From assembly GCA_022495005.1 (NCBI GenBank), contig JAGYXB010000437.1, positions 744,001 through 808,000 on the forward strand: a stretch of DNA of 64,000 nucleotides, read 5' to 3'. Shown one piece after another: positions 35,318 through 46,071 of the stretch; positions within the stretch are counted from its first letter, which is position 1; each line of letters starts with the position of its first letter. The DNA is from Rhyacophila brunnea (taxonomy: Eukaryota > Arthropoda > Insecta > Trichoptera > Rhyacophilidae). A program made the translations under genes and the position numbers. The notes under the pieces were generated by a model. That model was not told where the DNA came from, searched no databases, and was given only the letters and a program-made list of their open reading frames with translations.

Positions 35318-35392
35318 ATGCAAGTCCCGTCGGGTATCGTACTATTTCTTCAAGTGTATATTTATATGCCTGAGATGTTTTTAAATTATTAT
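35318..35392 (+). mobile_element. SINE family A fragment
   Basis: Contains GCAAGTCCCGTCGGGTATCG (end of the tRNA-like head), then TGCCTGAGATGTTTTTAAATTA. The tail is interrupted by repeat R2 at 35401. Confidence 0.55.
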
Positions 35393-35400
35393 TCTATAAT

Positions 35401-35513
35401 AAAAATGATATTATTATGAATAATTTTAACATATGCCAATAATTTTTTACACGACGAAGTTACACGTGTATTTTTTATGTATAAGATGGTGTGAAAGCTA
35501 CACGTAATTAAAA
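35401..35513 (+). repeat. Dispersed repeat R2, copy 1
   Basis: Matches 45858-45970 over about 113 bp: AAAATGATATT, CCAATAATTTTTTACACGA, AAGTTACACGTGTATTTTTTAT and GATGGTGTGAAAGCTAC with ATAATTAAAAC-like ends, at roughly 80-85 percent by eye. Here it lies inside a SINE A cluster. The minus frame 35389-35670 crosses it and is a shadow. Confidence 0.75.
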
Positions 35514-35558
35514 CGTTTGACAAGGTTTGAGAATATAACATTCTATAATATATATATT

Positions 35559-35640
35559 GAACATGCATAATTTGAAAATATCTCATGCATATAAACACTA
35601 GAAAGAATCTTTTTGTAAAAAAAAAATACGACACCCGGCG
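35559..35640 (-). mobile_element. SINE family A fragment, minus strand
   Basis: Read on the minus strand: TCCCGCCGGGTGTCGTATTT, AAAGATTCTTTCTAGTG, CATGAGATATTTTCAAATTATG and CATGTTCAAT. It forms an inverted pair with 35641-35775. Confidence 0.65.
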
Positions 35641-35775
35641 GGAAAGATTTTTACCAATGTGTATATGCATGAGATGTTTTCAAATTATTTGTGTTTAATA
35701 TAATATATAGAATATTACATTCTAAAATCTTATGTCTTATTCGTTGAATAAAACAAATAGTTTATTATATCTTTT
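35641..35775 (+). mobile_element. SINE family A tail fragment
   Basis: AAAGATTTTTACCAATGTG, GCATGAGATGTTTTCAAATT, ACATTCTAAAATCTTATG and TCGTTGAATAAAACAAATAG match the 3' portion of family A. Together with the minus copy just left, it makes a fold-back arrangement. Confidence 0.65.
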
Positions 35776-36047
35776 GAGTTAAAAACATATCACAATAACA
35801 TCAACGATGTGTCCGTTTCAGCAATCATCACTCTAATAACAGTTGCAATAACGTGTCCACAGCATAATGATTGATTAACGCAATGTCATTTTATTACACG
35901 AGTAATAAATGCGACACATTATTCTTGTCAAAAAACCAGGGCGTGTCATTTCAACTATGTGATATGCATGTTAATAGCATAATTTACAATACTTACTATA
36001 AGTCTTTGAGTATCTGAATTAGGCTTAAGCATTACACAAAGGCTTAG

Positions 36048-37445
36048 TTAAGGGGGGACATGCTCGTCGAAGGTCAAAATTGAGTTTTTATTGTATTTTC
36101 AAACCATGATCCTGGACACTCCTTAAACGTTGTAGATAATCTATTTATATAATTTTGAAACCTTATTATCCTTTATAGTTATTTTAAACATTTTATGACT
36201 GCATAAAGTATTTTGTTACATAAAATAGTATTCTTTTAAAACTCTCGCTCTAATGTTTTAGAATATAGTCATATTTCGGTACATAACTGTGCAGTGGTGT
36301 TAAGATTTTTTACATTTATTAATTTTTAAACGCATTTATAAAACCATTAGTATAATTTATTACGAGATAATTTTTGTAAAATATTCACGATAAAAAATTA
36401 TATTGATAATCTGTGATCCCAAATTTGACAAGAATTAGGCATTTTATTATTCAAAAAATCGGCAAGATTAACACATTTGAAGATGATTCTAAAGATACTT
36501 ATTATAAGCTATGTCTTTGACCATTCAAGTGTGATAAACATCTTATGAATAATGATTGCTTTATAATAATTATTGACCTAAGAATAAGGTAGTGTTTTTT
36601 TGAAATACGCCATTTCTTTTGTCATTCCCCAGTGGTTAAGCTACAACATACGGCCGTAGCCATAAATTGACAAACTATAATTGAAGTAGGGAGTAAAATG
36701 ATATTGACGCGCGTGTTTGAACATGTACCGTTTAAAAAAAAATAATAAAAAAATCGGTTAGGTACATGTTCAAACACGCGCGTTAATATAATTTTACTCC
36801 CTATTTCAATTATAGTTTGTCAATTTATGGCTACGGCCGTATGTTGTAGCTTAACCACTGGGGAATGACAAAAAAAATGACGTATTTCAAAAAAACACTA
36901 CCTAATTCTTAGGTCAATAATTATTATAAAGCAATCATTATTCATAAGATGTTTATCACACTTGAATGGTCAAAGACATAGCTTATAATAAATATCTTTA
37001 GAATCATCTTAAAATGTGTTAATCTTGCCGATTTTTTGAATAATAAAATGCCTAATTCTTGTCAAATTTGGGATCACAGAGATTATCAATATAATTTTTT
37101 ATCGTGAATATTTTACAAAAATTATCTCGTAATAAATTATGCTAATGGTTTTATAAATGCGTTTAAAAATTAATAAATGTAAAAAATCTTAACACCACTG
37201 CACAGTTATGTACCGAAATATGACTATATTCTAAAACATTAGAGCGAGAGGTATAAAAGAATACTATTTTATGTAACAAAAATACTTTATGCAGTCATCA
37301 AATGTTTAAAATAACTATAAAGGATAATAAGGCTTCAAAATTATATAAATAGATTATCTACAACGTTTAAGGAGTGTCCAGGATCATGGTTTGAAAATAC
37401 AATAAAAACTCAATTTTGACCTTCGACGAGCATGTCCCCCCTTAA
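36048..37445. mobile_element. TTAA-flanked 1.39-kb palindromic transposon, P1 copy 1
   Basis: 36052-37441 is one long inverted repeat: the left arm 36052-36730 and right arm 36755-37441 are reverse complements with only scattered substitutions and short indels (identity in the high nineties by eye), around a spacer of about 24 bp of A-rich sequence. The ends read GGGGGGACATGCTCGTCGAA on both sides, and TTAA flanks each end (36048-36051, 37442-37445). A TTAA target is the hallmark of piggyBac-superfamily insertion, though the terminal bases are not the usual piggyBac ones. No transposase is encoded. A deleted relative lies at 41550. Confidence 0.9.
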
Positions 37446-37544
37446 GTGGCAATAAGTATTATGATTAAATTTTGCTTTAATAATCGCCGTAAAATATACA
37501 TATTACCAATTATTAAATACTCCTAATAATTGAGTCATTTGCAA

Positions 37545-37735
37545 GCCATGTTAGTGGTTCTCATAATCCATCCACTGGCTTCCAGTTCGATTTGCGATGT
37601 GGTCATAATACATCTAGGTATGTTTTTAAAATAAATCCTGGGTAGTTCTGTGATTTTTCAATAATTCTATACTATTGTTTAACTACCAATACATAACTGT
37701 AATTGTGCGGCATGGCCTGTCTAGTATTAAAAAGA
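37545..37735 (+). mobile_element. SINE family B copy, diverged
   Basis: The B-box-like CCAGTTCGATTTGCGATGTGGTCATAATACAT, then GGGTAGTTCTGTGATT, and the end GGCATGGCCTGTCTAGTATTAAAAA follow the order of the 31862 copy. The A-box region is poorly preserved. Confidence 0.5.
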
Positions 37736-40136
37736 AAAACAAATCTTATACAAACAGGATACCAAAATACAATCATAAAAATAAATATAACGTTTGTATA
37801 AAATAATAAAATTTATATGTCTAAATTAGCTGGTATTTTATACTAATGAAAGTGTGAAAAAACGACCTAAATACAATAAATATTAAACAACTACGTGAAA
37901 AAAATACGTGGATAAGTTTATGTTAGCCAAAAACGTTAGGTTACATTACTATGTTAGGTTATGGTTTTTTCTTTGGCTACCAAATCAACAGTAAGAACAC
38001 TTATATACCTACTCAAGTGCACACAAATCATAATCGTGGTATCAAATATTTGTTGTCGGGTTACTCACAGGTTTAAAGCAAAGAGTTTCAACTGCTTTTA
38101 TTCCACGTCTCCACATATTTTCAGGAGTATATCGGTAGTATATAGTCGGTATATGCCCGTGAAAACGTAGAAAAAGGGTTGTCTAAACTATTTTTATCGA
38201 AACTATTAAAATATGTGTACTGTCATAATAAAGTAAATCTGTTTGAAAGGTTGTAATATATTGGTGTATATCAAAATTGAGTTGTAGAGTCGCAAGAAGA
38301 AATTTATATAATTTTATATTTGCCTCATATTTACCTACGTAAAACAATGACGGGGTGTTTTAAAAATGTCTAGATTGGGTTTAGCAAAATTTTCAGAGCG
38401 AGTTTTGCTACTCGAAGACTCAATTAACCTTGATTTACATATTATGTACTTTCAGCATCCTCTATAATTGACAGTATTCATTTTAAAAATAAATTTTAAT
38501 AGATAAAAATTGGCTTTAATTCTTTTATTTCCATAACAAGTCAGACATATCTGTGATAATACGTCATGACATAATATTTATATATTTTTTCTTTAATATC
38601 AGAAGATGCGACCTTTAACGATTGATACTAATGATTATCCGTCAATATATATGTATATATTTTAAATTTTATATAATTATTATGATTTCCTCTTTAAAAA
38701 TCGTTTTATGACTGTTATTTTTCCTTAAATATGACTGCAGTTGCATCTTTCGTTCATTACTTTATAAAACCAACGTAGTTACAAATCACCTTGAATTTTA
38801 TAAACCTCGGAGGGTAAAAATAAAACAAATCCGTCGCAGCCTTCGACCGCATCGATGTGAAGATTTGTAATACAAAAAGCATAAAAGCAAAATAGTTACT
38901 TACACAGCGATAGTGAAAATCGTGACCGAGTTGGCTCATCTGCCTCGCAATCTCTGATACAGGTTGGGCCATAAGTCACCTTAAATATTTTTTGTAAAAA
39001 ATTAAAAAAAACCTTTAATATTTATTACGCAAAATTTAACAGTAAAAATATTAATGAAAGTAGTGGAACATTATTTCCCAAGTCAACATGATACTTAGGT
39101 ATATTTTTGTATTTCTCTGGTGGCCTGTTTACTTATATCAACTGTTTTTTTGTAGCCATATTAATTCCTTTACTATGAACGTCACATAATAACTATATAT
39201 ATTATTTATTATGTGTATTAATGTTTTCTTTGCCCGCTTTATATTGGGACCGCCACATATTCAACTATTTTTTATCTTAAATTCGTCAATATTGTATTAT
39301 ATTTATTTGATTGATTCTGTTGGTTGTCCTTAATATAGTTGATGATTAATACACATTTAAGTCATTTTTATGGCGTAAATAGTTCCTCAAGATGTAAAAT
39401 TTGAAGAATAATTAAACATTTTCGATAACAGAGATTAGCAGTAGAGTTATTTCGACCCCAAGCAGCGGAAATTGTTTTTATTTCAATATACAGTTTTGTA
39501 CAGTGTTATATAAACAAATATATTTTTTTTGAAAATCGAACTGTAATTATACTGTTTAAAATAATTCATTCTTCATTTAATAATAAATAAAAGAAACAAA
39601 ATGGTGCACGATTTATGGACTGCTCTGTATTTACAATCTCTGCTTCAGACCGCAAACTGAGTATAAGTTTCATATACGTATTCAGGTTTAAAATTTTGTT
39701 ATTTTCAAGTCTGTGATGCTATTTTTCCTTGAGACGTATATACTGATTTGTATCGTAATATTATAATATAATTAACGACCAATATGTTTGGAGTTAACCC
39801 TGATATTTAATTCGAAAAAAATACTGATCTACTTAAAAACAATACATAAATATATGTTGTAATATATGTGAGATGATTAAATTTAGAGATACATATATTT
39901 TTGAGCTATTTTAAGAAGTCAGAAGCAGAGCTAAGTGAGATCTATGTTGTTAGATTGATTTAAAAGTCTGTAACAGTTTATTTCCCACTTAGACTGTACG
40001 ATGCAGTTATAAACTAGATACAGAAATTGAACAGTAAAACATACTATATTATATGTATCGTTAGCTCCCGTTTAAGTTGCTGTGATTGCAATTTACTTGT
40101 TATGAGTGAATCTTTTTTGTATATCTGTATATATTA
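37736..40136. other. AT-rich stretch with no recognisable gene
   Basis: Frames at 37961-38170 and, on the minus strand, 38757-38972 show no domain. 38750-38975 is a little more complex but matches no family I know. No paired termini. Confidence 0.55.
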
Positions 40137-40385
40137 TGGCACACGATGGTTGAACAGCTTAAGCGTTGGTGTATAATAACGTGGACCCCAAGTTTAGGTG
40201 CTATAATCCTGGCTCTAGTAAATAATACACATATTGTTTTTCAATTAGTGTTTGGACCTAATAGGTTGAACAAGTGACAAACATCCATTTTTCGTAAAAA
40301 CAAAATCTGTTAATACAACCTCAACTCTGTGGAGGCCTATATTATGATCCTCTAAGGATCGAACATGATGAAGTTGAAGTATATA
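40137..40385 (+). mobile_element. SINE family C copy 2
   Basis: The head is decayed (GGTTGAACAGCTTAAGCGTTGG; B-box region TTTAGGTGCTATAATCCTGG), but the body keeps ACACATATTGTTTTTCAATT, TAGGTTGAACAAGTGACAAACATCC, CTGTTAATACAACCTC and ATCGAACATGATG in the same order as 31067-31325. Older than copy 1. Confidence 0.8.
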
Positions 40386-41545
40386 TGTCAGAGTAAAATA
40401 ATACACTATACTTAAATGACATTATCACAGTCGAAATATACGCTGCCTATTTTATGCACATAAAATACTGTTCACCTTTAATAGACTATACTTTATTTGA
40501 CTATATTATGATCACTTCATTAGATTAACTCTCGTATTTTGGACACGTAATGAAATACTGTAGTGATATAAATTAAATTAATTTGATTGATATCCATACA
40601 ATGGAGTTCAAATGTTCATTCCTGATGCAAGCGTAGGTTGATTGCGTTGCTGACAAAACTCAAAAAGGAAATACTTCATTCGCGTTCAATAAAGTAATGT
40701 AACTAATTCAATCTTTAAGCCGTGTGTTCCAATTGTTAAACGCAACTTTCTGTCATTTGATTGGTTTTTAGAGTATAATACTAATGATAAACTATTGTGA
40801 CTTGCTCTCCGTAATCGATTTTGTGATTGATTTCAATTGTTAGTTTATCCACACATCGCCGTTATGTTATATGAGATCCGTGATTATATCACAAAAATAG
40901 AGCCATACATATATTATATAACTTAAACTCAGTATACGTATTCATATTATATTATTATGATATATTTTGACTGAAAGTATAGATTGGCTGAAAAATTATT
41001 ACATAATTTAAAATTATTCTTACATCTACTTTAGATTAATTTCGATGACAGTACCTACTTATATACATTCATTTACTTTTTTTACATATTACGTTTTCCA
41101 CAGACATACATATTTTAAAGATGTCTTATTAAAACTAGTTCACAAACTCGAATTTTTTATACAAACATCTGATAATAGATAATATGATTCATATTATGTA
41201 AAAATGGTATTTTTTCACAATATTTTTAATCAAGTACACGTTGATTTAATAATGTATGGCTGCAAAATTATATCAATATTTAAAAGTATACACGATTCTC
41301 TAACTTTTATTAATTATTAACGTACTTAGTACAAGTAGTACTTACTGCATTTTATTATAATATATAAAAAGTTTGTTGCCAAATTCAATATTTAATTTAA
41401 ATAAGATCTCCAAAAACTGCACTATAAAGTTATGTAACTACTGGACATGTGCTTTTCTACAATGTTTTAACTTAATTAAACAATACTTAGATATTTATAA
41501 TGTTAACTTAGAAGTTCAATAAATTTAAACAAAAAATAATATTGC
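40386..41545. other. AT-rich stretch with no recognisable gene
   Basis: No gene, paired termini or repeat partner seen. Confidence 0.6.
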
Positions 41546-42449
41546 TTAAGGGCGGACATGCTCAGCGTAGGTCAAAATGGAGATTTTATTGTATTTTAAA
41601 AGCATGATCATGGACGTTCTTTAAACGTTGTAGATAATCTATTTATATAATTTTGAAGCCTTATTATCTTTTATATTTATTTTAAACATTTGATGACTGC
41701 ATAAAGTATTTTTATTACATAAAATAGTATTTTTTTAAACCTCTCGCTCTAATGTTTTAGAATATAGTTATATTTCAGTACATGCATGTGCAGTGGCGGC
41801 CCTACTTCAGTTTTAGTTTGTCAATTTATGGCTACGGCCGTGTGTTGTAGCTTAACCACTGGGGAATGCCAAAAAAAATGGCGTATTTCAAAAAAACACT
41901 ACCTTACTCTTAGGTCAATAATTATTATAAAGCAATCATTATTCATAGGATGTTTATCACACTTGAATGGTCAAAGAGAAAGCTTATAATTAGCATCTTT
42001 AAAATTATCTTCAAATATGTTAATCTTGCCCATTTTTTGAATAATAAATGCCTAATTCTTGTCAAATTTGGGATCACAGAGATTATCAATATAATTTTTT
42101 ATCGTAAATATATCACTATAATAATGTCAACATAAATTATACTAATGGTTTTATAAATGCGTTTAAAAATTAATAAATGTAAAAAATCTTAACACGACTG
42201 CACGTGCATGTACTGAAATATGACTATATTCTAAAACATTAGAGCGAGAGATTTAAAAGAATACTATTTTATGTAATAAAAATACTTAATGCAGTCATCA
42301 AATAAATGTTTAAAATAAATATAAAGGATAAAAAGGCTTCAAAATTATATAAATAGATTATCTACAACGTTTAAGGAATGTCCAGGATTATGCTTTGAAA
42401 ATGCAATAAAATCTCCATTTTGACCTACGCTGAGCATTTCCCCCCTTAA
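41546..42449. mobile_element. TTAA-flanked palindromic transposon, P1 copy 2, left arm deleted
   Basis: The element is 41550-42445 (896 bp) between TTAA sequences at 41546-41549 and 42446-42449. The ends read GGGCGGACATGCTCAGCGTA and, reverse complemented, GGGGGGAAATGCTCAGCGTA. The right arm (about 41805-42445) aligns along nearly its whole length with the right arm of copy 1, while the left arm stops after about 247 bp, at GTGCAGTGGCG. The loop and inner left arm are therefore missing, leaving an asymmetric element. Frames 41786-41989 and 41950-42135 are shadows. Older than copy 1 by divergence. Confidence 0.85.
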
Positions 42450-43250
42450 TGAAATGATTGTGAGAAATTAATGTTGACGGAGATTTAGTTATTCGTTTCA
42501 GCTATTCTTCATAATATTATGATGGTTAGGAGAAAACAGCTGTCTTCTCTACAACTTAAAATTTTATTACGGACAGGTGAAAGATTAGTTTTGAATATTG
42601 ATAGTATTATTGTTGTATTATTTAGGTTTGAATCGTAATGGGTTTGAAAGATAGATTGTAATAAAGTTCTATCACGTAAGCGCCATTCTAGTCAATTAGA
42701 AATTAAATATAAATTGATAAACTCTGACAATTTTTATCGAAATATTCGAAATTATGATCGATTTCCTGTATTTATTGTTGTTTTATATACGAAATGATTA
42801 AAATTTATGTAAAATAATTCACAAACGAAATGAAGCGGCATATTATTAAATTTTACATTCGTTTATAGCCTCGCTAGTAATCTTCTTGCTTCGTTTTGCA
42901 TAAAAAGTTGCAAAACAAAAAGAAAAGTTGAACCATTACAATAACGTTTCGAAGATAAATAGTATTAAACCTTCCGAAAAATTGGTTTACTTTTTAATAA
43001 ATATTTCGAAATAATTCAAATCAGGAAAACAATATTAAAATGTATTATTTTCAGATATTTAAATTTTAATATAATTTATACGAGCAACAAAACATAATTA
43101 TTGTTTATTTATTCATATGACAGCAGTTTGTCATTGACAAAAATAGAAACAATGTCGTACAAATACCATACAACATAACACAAAATCACAGCAGTGAAGC
43201 TTGATATGACTGTCTTTTCTACTTATTATCATTTTTTTACTTTCTACAGT
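42450..43250. other. AT-rich stretch with no recognisable gene
   Basis: No gene, paired termini or repeat partner seen in about 800 bp. Confidence 0.6.
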
Positions 43251-43660
43251 GTATACTACAGTAGCGAAGGGTGGAGGAGGTATGCTGATAAAATCCAATA
43301 TAAATAGTGCACACTAAACTTTGTCAGTCATAGGTATTTGTTTTCTTCGAAATTAGAATAGGTACATATTACACACGTTAGTTAGTTTTTTTTATTCATC
43401 AAGCCCTGCTTAACCAAACCATAATAGAGAATCAAATATTATATATATACATATATATATAGACGAGTATTTTTTGACTATTATCTATTATGGCTTGGTT
43501 TTTGCAGGGTTTAATTGAATTTTAAAAATTAACTAATTACCATCTGTAAATTGTAGTCTTAGTTCGATGAAGACAAATACGTATGACTGAAAAAGTTTAG
43601 TATGCACTATTTATGTTGGATTTTAACAGCCTATCTCCACCCTTTGCCACTGGTATCCTG
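43251..43660. mobile_element. Palindromic hAT-like element with imperfect 8-bp duplication
   Basis: 43259-43652 (394 bp) begins CAGTAGCGAAGGGTGGAGGA and, read from the other end, CAGTGGCAAAGGGTGGAGAT. The two halves stay complementary inward (AATAGTGCACACTAAACTTT against AATAGTGCATACTAAACTTT), so most of the element folds back on itself around a TA-rich centre near 43440-43465. Flanking 8-mers GTATACTA and GTATCCTG match at six of eight positions. CAGTGGCG-type ends and an 8-bp duplication point to hAT. No coding capacity. Confidence 0.8.
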
Positions 43661-43752
43661 CTTAATGCTAATATGTAATAATGCTATTAATGCTATTTAG
43701 CGACATTGATTTTTAGTTTTCTAGATAATGAATTTAGTAGCAGCAATCAAAT

Positions 43753-43774
43753 ACAATATATATATATATATAGT
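43753..43774. repeat. TA microsatellite
   Basis: An uninterrupted AT/TA run immediately left of repeat R4 copy 2. Confidence 0.8.
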
Positions 43775-43778
43775 AAAT

Positions 43779-43935
43779 AGTTTATTAAATTATTAGCAAG
43801 TGCAAGTGCGTTAAAATAAAAAAAAATGGAGTGATCCTGATACTGGTTAGTAATTAACGTAATTCAATATTTTGATTTAAAATACAAAAACCGATTGTCA
43901 ATTAATTAGTAAGGTTATTTAGAAAGCGCTTCAGA
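43779..43935 (+). repeat. Repeat unit R4, copy 2
   Basis: AAATAGTTTATTAAATTATTAGCAAGTGC, GGAGTGATCC, GGTTAGTAATTAACG and AAACCGATTGTCAA match 35080-35280 in order. A SINE A copy follows 30 bp downstream in the same orientation. Confidence 0.65.
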
Positions 43936-43961
43936 GAATATTGTAAAACCATTTGTTAACT

Positions 43962-44172
43962 CCGTCGCAATTAGATAGGACACGTATAGCTTAGCGGTCA
44001 GATTACATGGGCACGAATCCCGGGTGGCGCCGGTTTGAATCGTATTTTTTTCGAAACGATTTTTTCTAGTGGTTACATTATATTTCCCAATAGTGCTTTG
44101 AATTTTTGTATGTTCAATAACTGAATGTTACATTCTTAAATCTTGTGAATTATTTATTGAATAAAAAAAAAT
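43962..44172 (+). mobile_element. SINE family A copy
   Basis: The lead-in CGTCGCAATTAGATAGGACA, the A-box CGTATAGCTTAGCGGTCAG, a degraded B-box region (GCCGGTTTGAATCGTA), then TTTTTTCTAGTGGTTACATT, ATGTTCAATAACTGAATG and TTCTTAAATCTTGTGAATTA followed by an A-rich tail. It matches 63212-63428 along the body. Confidence 0.75.
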
Positions 44173-44859
44173 ACTTTGTTGTTAATACGTTGTTATTAAA
44201 TTTATGTGTGTACATAAATCTCATTATAAGCAATTCAAATTTATATGGTTGATGTAATCTGTCCCATACTGCAACGTTAATAATAGTTGGTTGTCTGAAG
44301 TGTTTGTTATCAAACAAAAAGCTTGATTTTCCACTTCACTCTGATTTAAACTGAGTATTGTTACGTAATGTTGAATAAGGAAATACACCACACGATCGCT
44401 AATGATGTACTTAGAATGTGTTTATCGTAAAAAACAGTATTTTCGTATGCACTACTTGAAGAACTTCTTTCTACCGTAAAATAGATTAGAAGTATACAAC
44501 AATGTCACATTCTAAGTTATTATTTAGTTAATTACTTAATTAAAATTTAATTATTTTCATATCTATTCCGTCATATTTAGTATGTTTAAACGAAGTAATT
44601 TTATAAATAGTAATTAACTGTAAAACTTGTTTCTATCTACGAGTATTTTTAAATAAACATTTTTAATAACATGGGTACCTATGACATTATTTACAAAATT
44701 TTAGTATTGAGAAATACAAACAATATTATAGGTGAAGAGATCTTAGTGCAAGGGTATGCTGAGTAAATGGATTTGAAAGACATATATAATATATATACAT
44801 TAATAGTGTATGTAATCGACTACATTAATTTTCGAACGTGTTAAGTTCGGTAGATGTAC
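44173..44859. other. AT-rich stretch with no recognisable gene
   Basis: No feature supported. The minus frame 44800-45093 crosses into the possible LINE tail and is treated as chance. Confidence 0.55.
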
Positions 44860-44945
44860 GTGACAGCAAAGAACAAGAGATCGAGAACAGTAGAGGGAGA
44901 TAGGGGAGCCTTCATCCAGTAGTGAATCAACCGGGCTGATGATTT
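44860..44945 (+). pseudogene. Possible 3' tip of a LINE
   Basis: A GC-richer scrap with GGGGAGCCTTCATCCAGTAG and CAACCGGGCTGATGATT resembles the GGLHPAVDxNGLMM-type 3' end found on many invertebrate LINE copies. Too short for a firm call. Confidence 0.3.
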
Positions 44946-45179
44946 TCATATTTTCAAAATTCTGTGAATAAGCTATTATTTTGAAAACACATAGTGCGAT
45001 ACCAAAAGAAAATTTTGATGTTTTCTTATACATAATTGTACCTAAAATACTTTTCTTTCTTGTGAAAGATTTCTTTTTTAAGACAAGAATCACAAATCAT
45101 CAGATACAATTTTAAATAAGATACTTTTGTATAAAAATGACAACATACATACACTTGTAGATATACATATAGATAAGCT

Positions 45180-45250
45180 TACCATTTGTCCCGGTTTCAC
45201 ATATTGGTCCCGGGATCCCGACCGGTTTGGTATTTAATCCCGGCTAATAT
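45180..45250. other. GC-rich scrap beside the hAT relic
   Basis: TTGTCCCGGTTTCACATATT and GGTCCCGGGATCCCGACCGG form repeated CCCGG words, unlike the flanks. It may be a transposon subterminal region. No partner end was found. Confidence 0.3.
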
Positions 45251-45372
45251 TCCGCGTTTGAATGATTGTCAATAATAAGTTGTCATGATTGACAGAAGAC
45301 GTATTTTATAAGTGTTACTAATGACAATTTAAATAGAAAAGAAGTAAAACTAACGCCTGTTCTCGTTATATA

Positions 45373-45735
45373 CTTTTTACCATTGGAAGATGTGCAGGTA
45401 AAACTGCTGGATTTTGAATCTGTTCTAGTAATTTGAACATTGCGTCGTCATGAGATTGATAAAAAGATAGTTGCATTTAGTGGAGAAAAGGGCAACATAA
45501 CGTTTACAGCCGACTCAAATGAGAACTTGGTGTTAATATCTTCGGCATTGGATGCGGCGCACATATTCTGCACAATGCAGTTGCTGTGGATGGTCTGCCA
45601 ATCGAAATTGAAGCTATTCTTGTGAAAATATATAAATATGTCCATATCTACACAGTTTAAGGAACTCATTATGTCACTTCGGCATTACGTGCAACATTTT
45701 TTTATGAAAAAATACTGGAAAAAGGTCATTCCAGC
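45373..45735 (+). pseudogene. hAT-type transposase relic, broken by stops and frameshifts
   Basis: Translated in pieces on the + strand, the segment reads VIYFLPLEDVQVKLLDFESV, KKIVAFSGEKGNITF, then, in another frame, GIGCGAHILHNAVAVDGLPIE and IEAILVKIYKYVHIYTV followed by a stop. The order KVKLLDF, KIVAFSGDNxNxNFG, GCxAHILHNAV and VVKIYKxFxIYTVRVxxLKEFC matches the catalytic-domain and insertion region of hAT-related transposases. Only about 115 residues remain of a protein normally several hundred long. The frames 45440-45625 (+) and 45448-45669 (-) do not represent the ancestral frame throughout. Confidence 0.65.
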
Positions 45736-45857
45736 GAGAAATACGACTGGTAGGTACAATAAATAAAAAAATAATAAATAAATAAATTTAAATTTCTGCT
45801 GCAGCAGACCTTCTGCATCAATATAGCAATATTTATTTATAATAATATGTTATAATT

Positions 45858-45970
45858 AAAATGATAATTTTTATGAACAATTATAACTTATACCAATAAC
45901 TTTTTACACGATAAAGTTATATGTGTATTTTTATATATAAGATGATGTGAAAGCTACAAATAATTAAAAC
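45858..45970 (+). repeat. Dispersed repeat R2, copy 2
   Basis: Matches 35401-35513 over its length: ACCAATAACTTTTTACACGA, AAAGTTATATGTGTATTTTTA and GATGATGTGAAAGCTAC. Here it lies between the hAT and LINE relics. No termini recognised. Confidence 0.75.
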
Positions 45971-46071
45971 TACATTTGTGCCATTTGTGGCTATCGTATA
46001 TATGCGATATCAGGAGAAGATACAGTGTTTGAACTATAATATAGTCTGTATAAATAATGTAGCTATGTTCA

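Noticed and set aside
38757..38972. 71-codon minus-strand frame in a slightly more complex patch
   Set aside because: Start MAQPVSEIARQMSQLGHD looks protein-like, but the rest does not, and there are no splice signals or homologues I can name.
44800..45093. 97-codon minus-strand frame
   Set aside because: No domain; overlaps a possible LINE tail on the other strand and low-complexity sequence.
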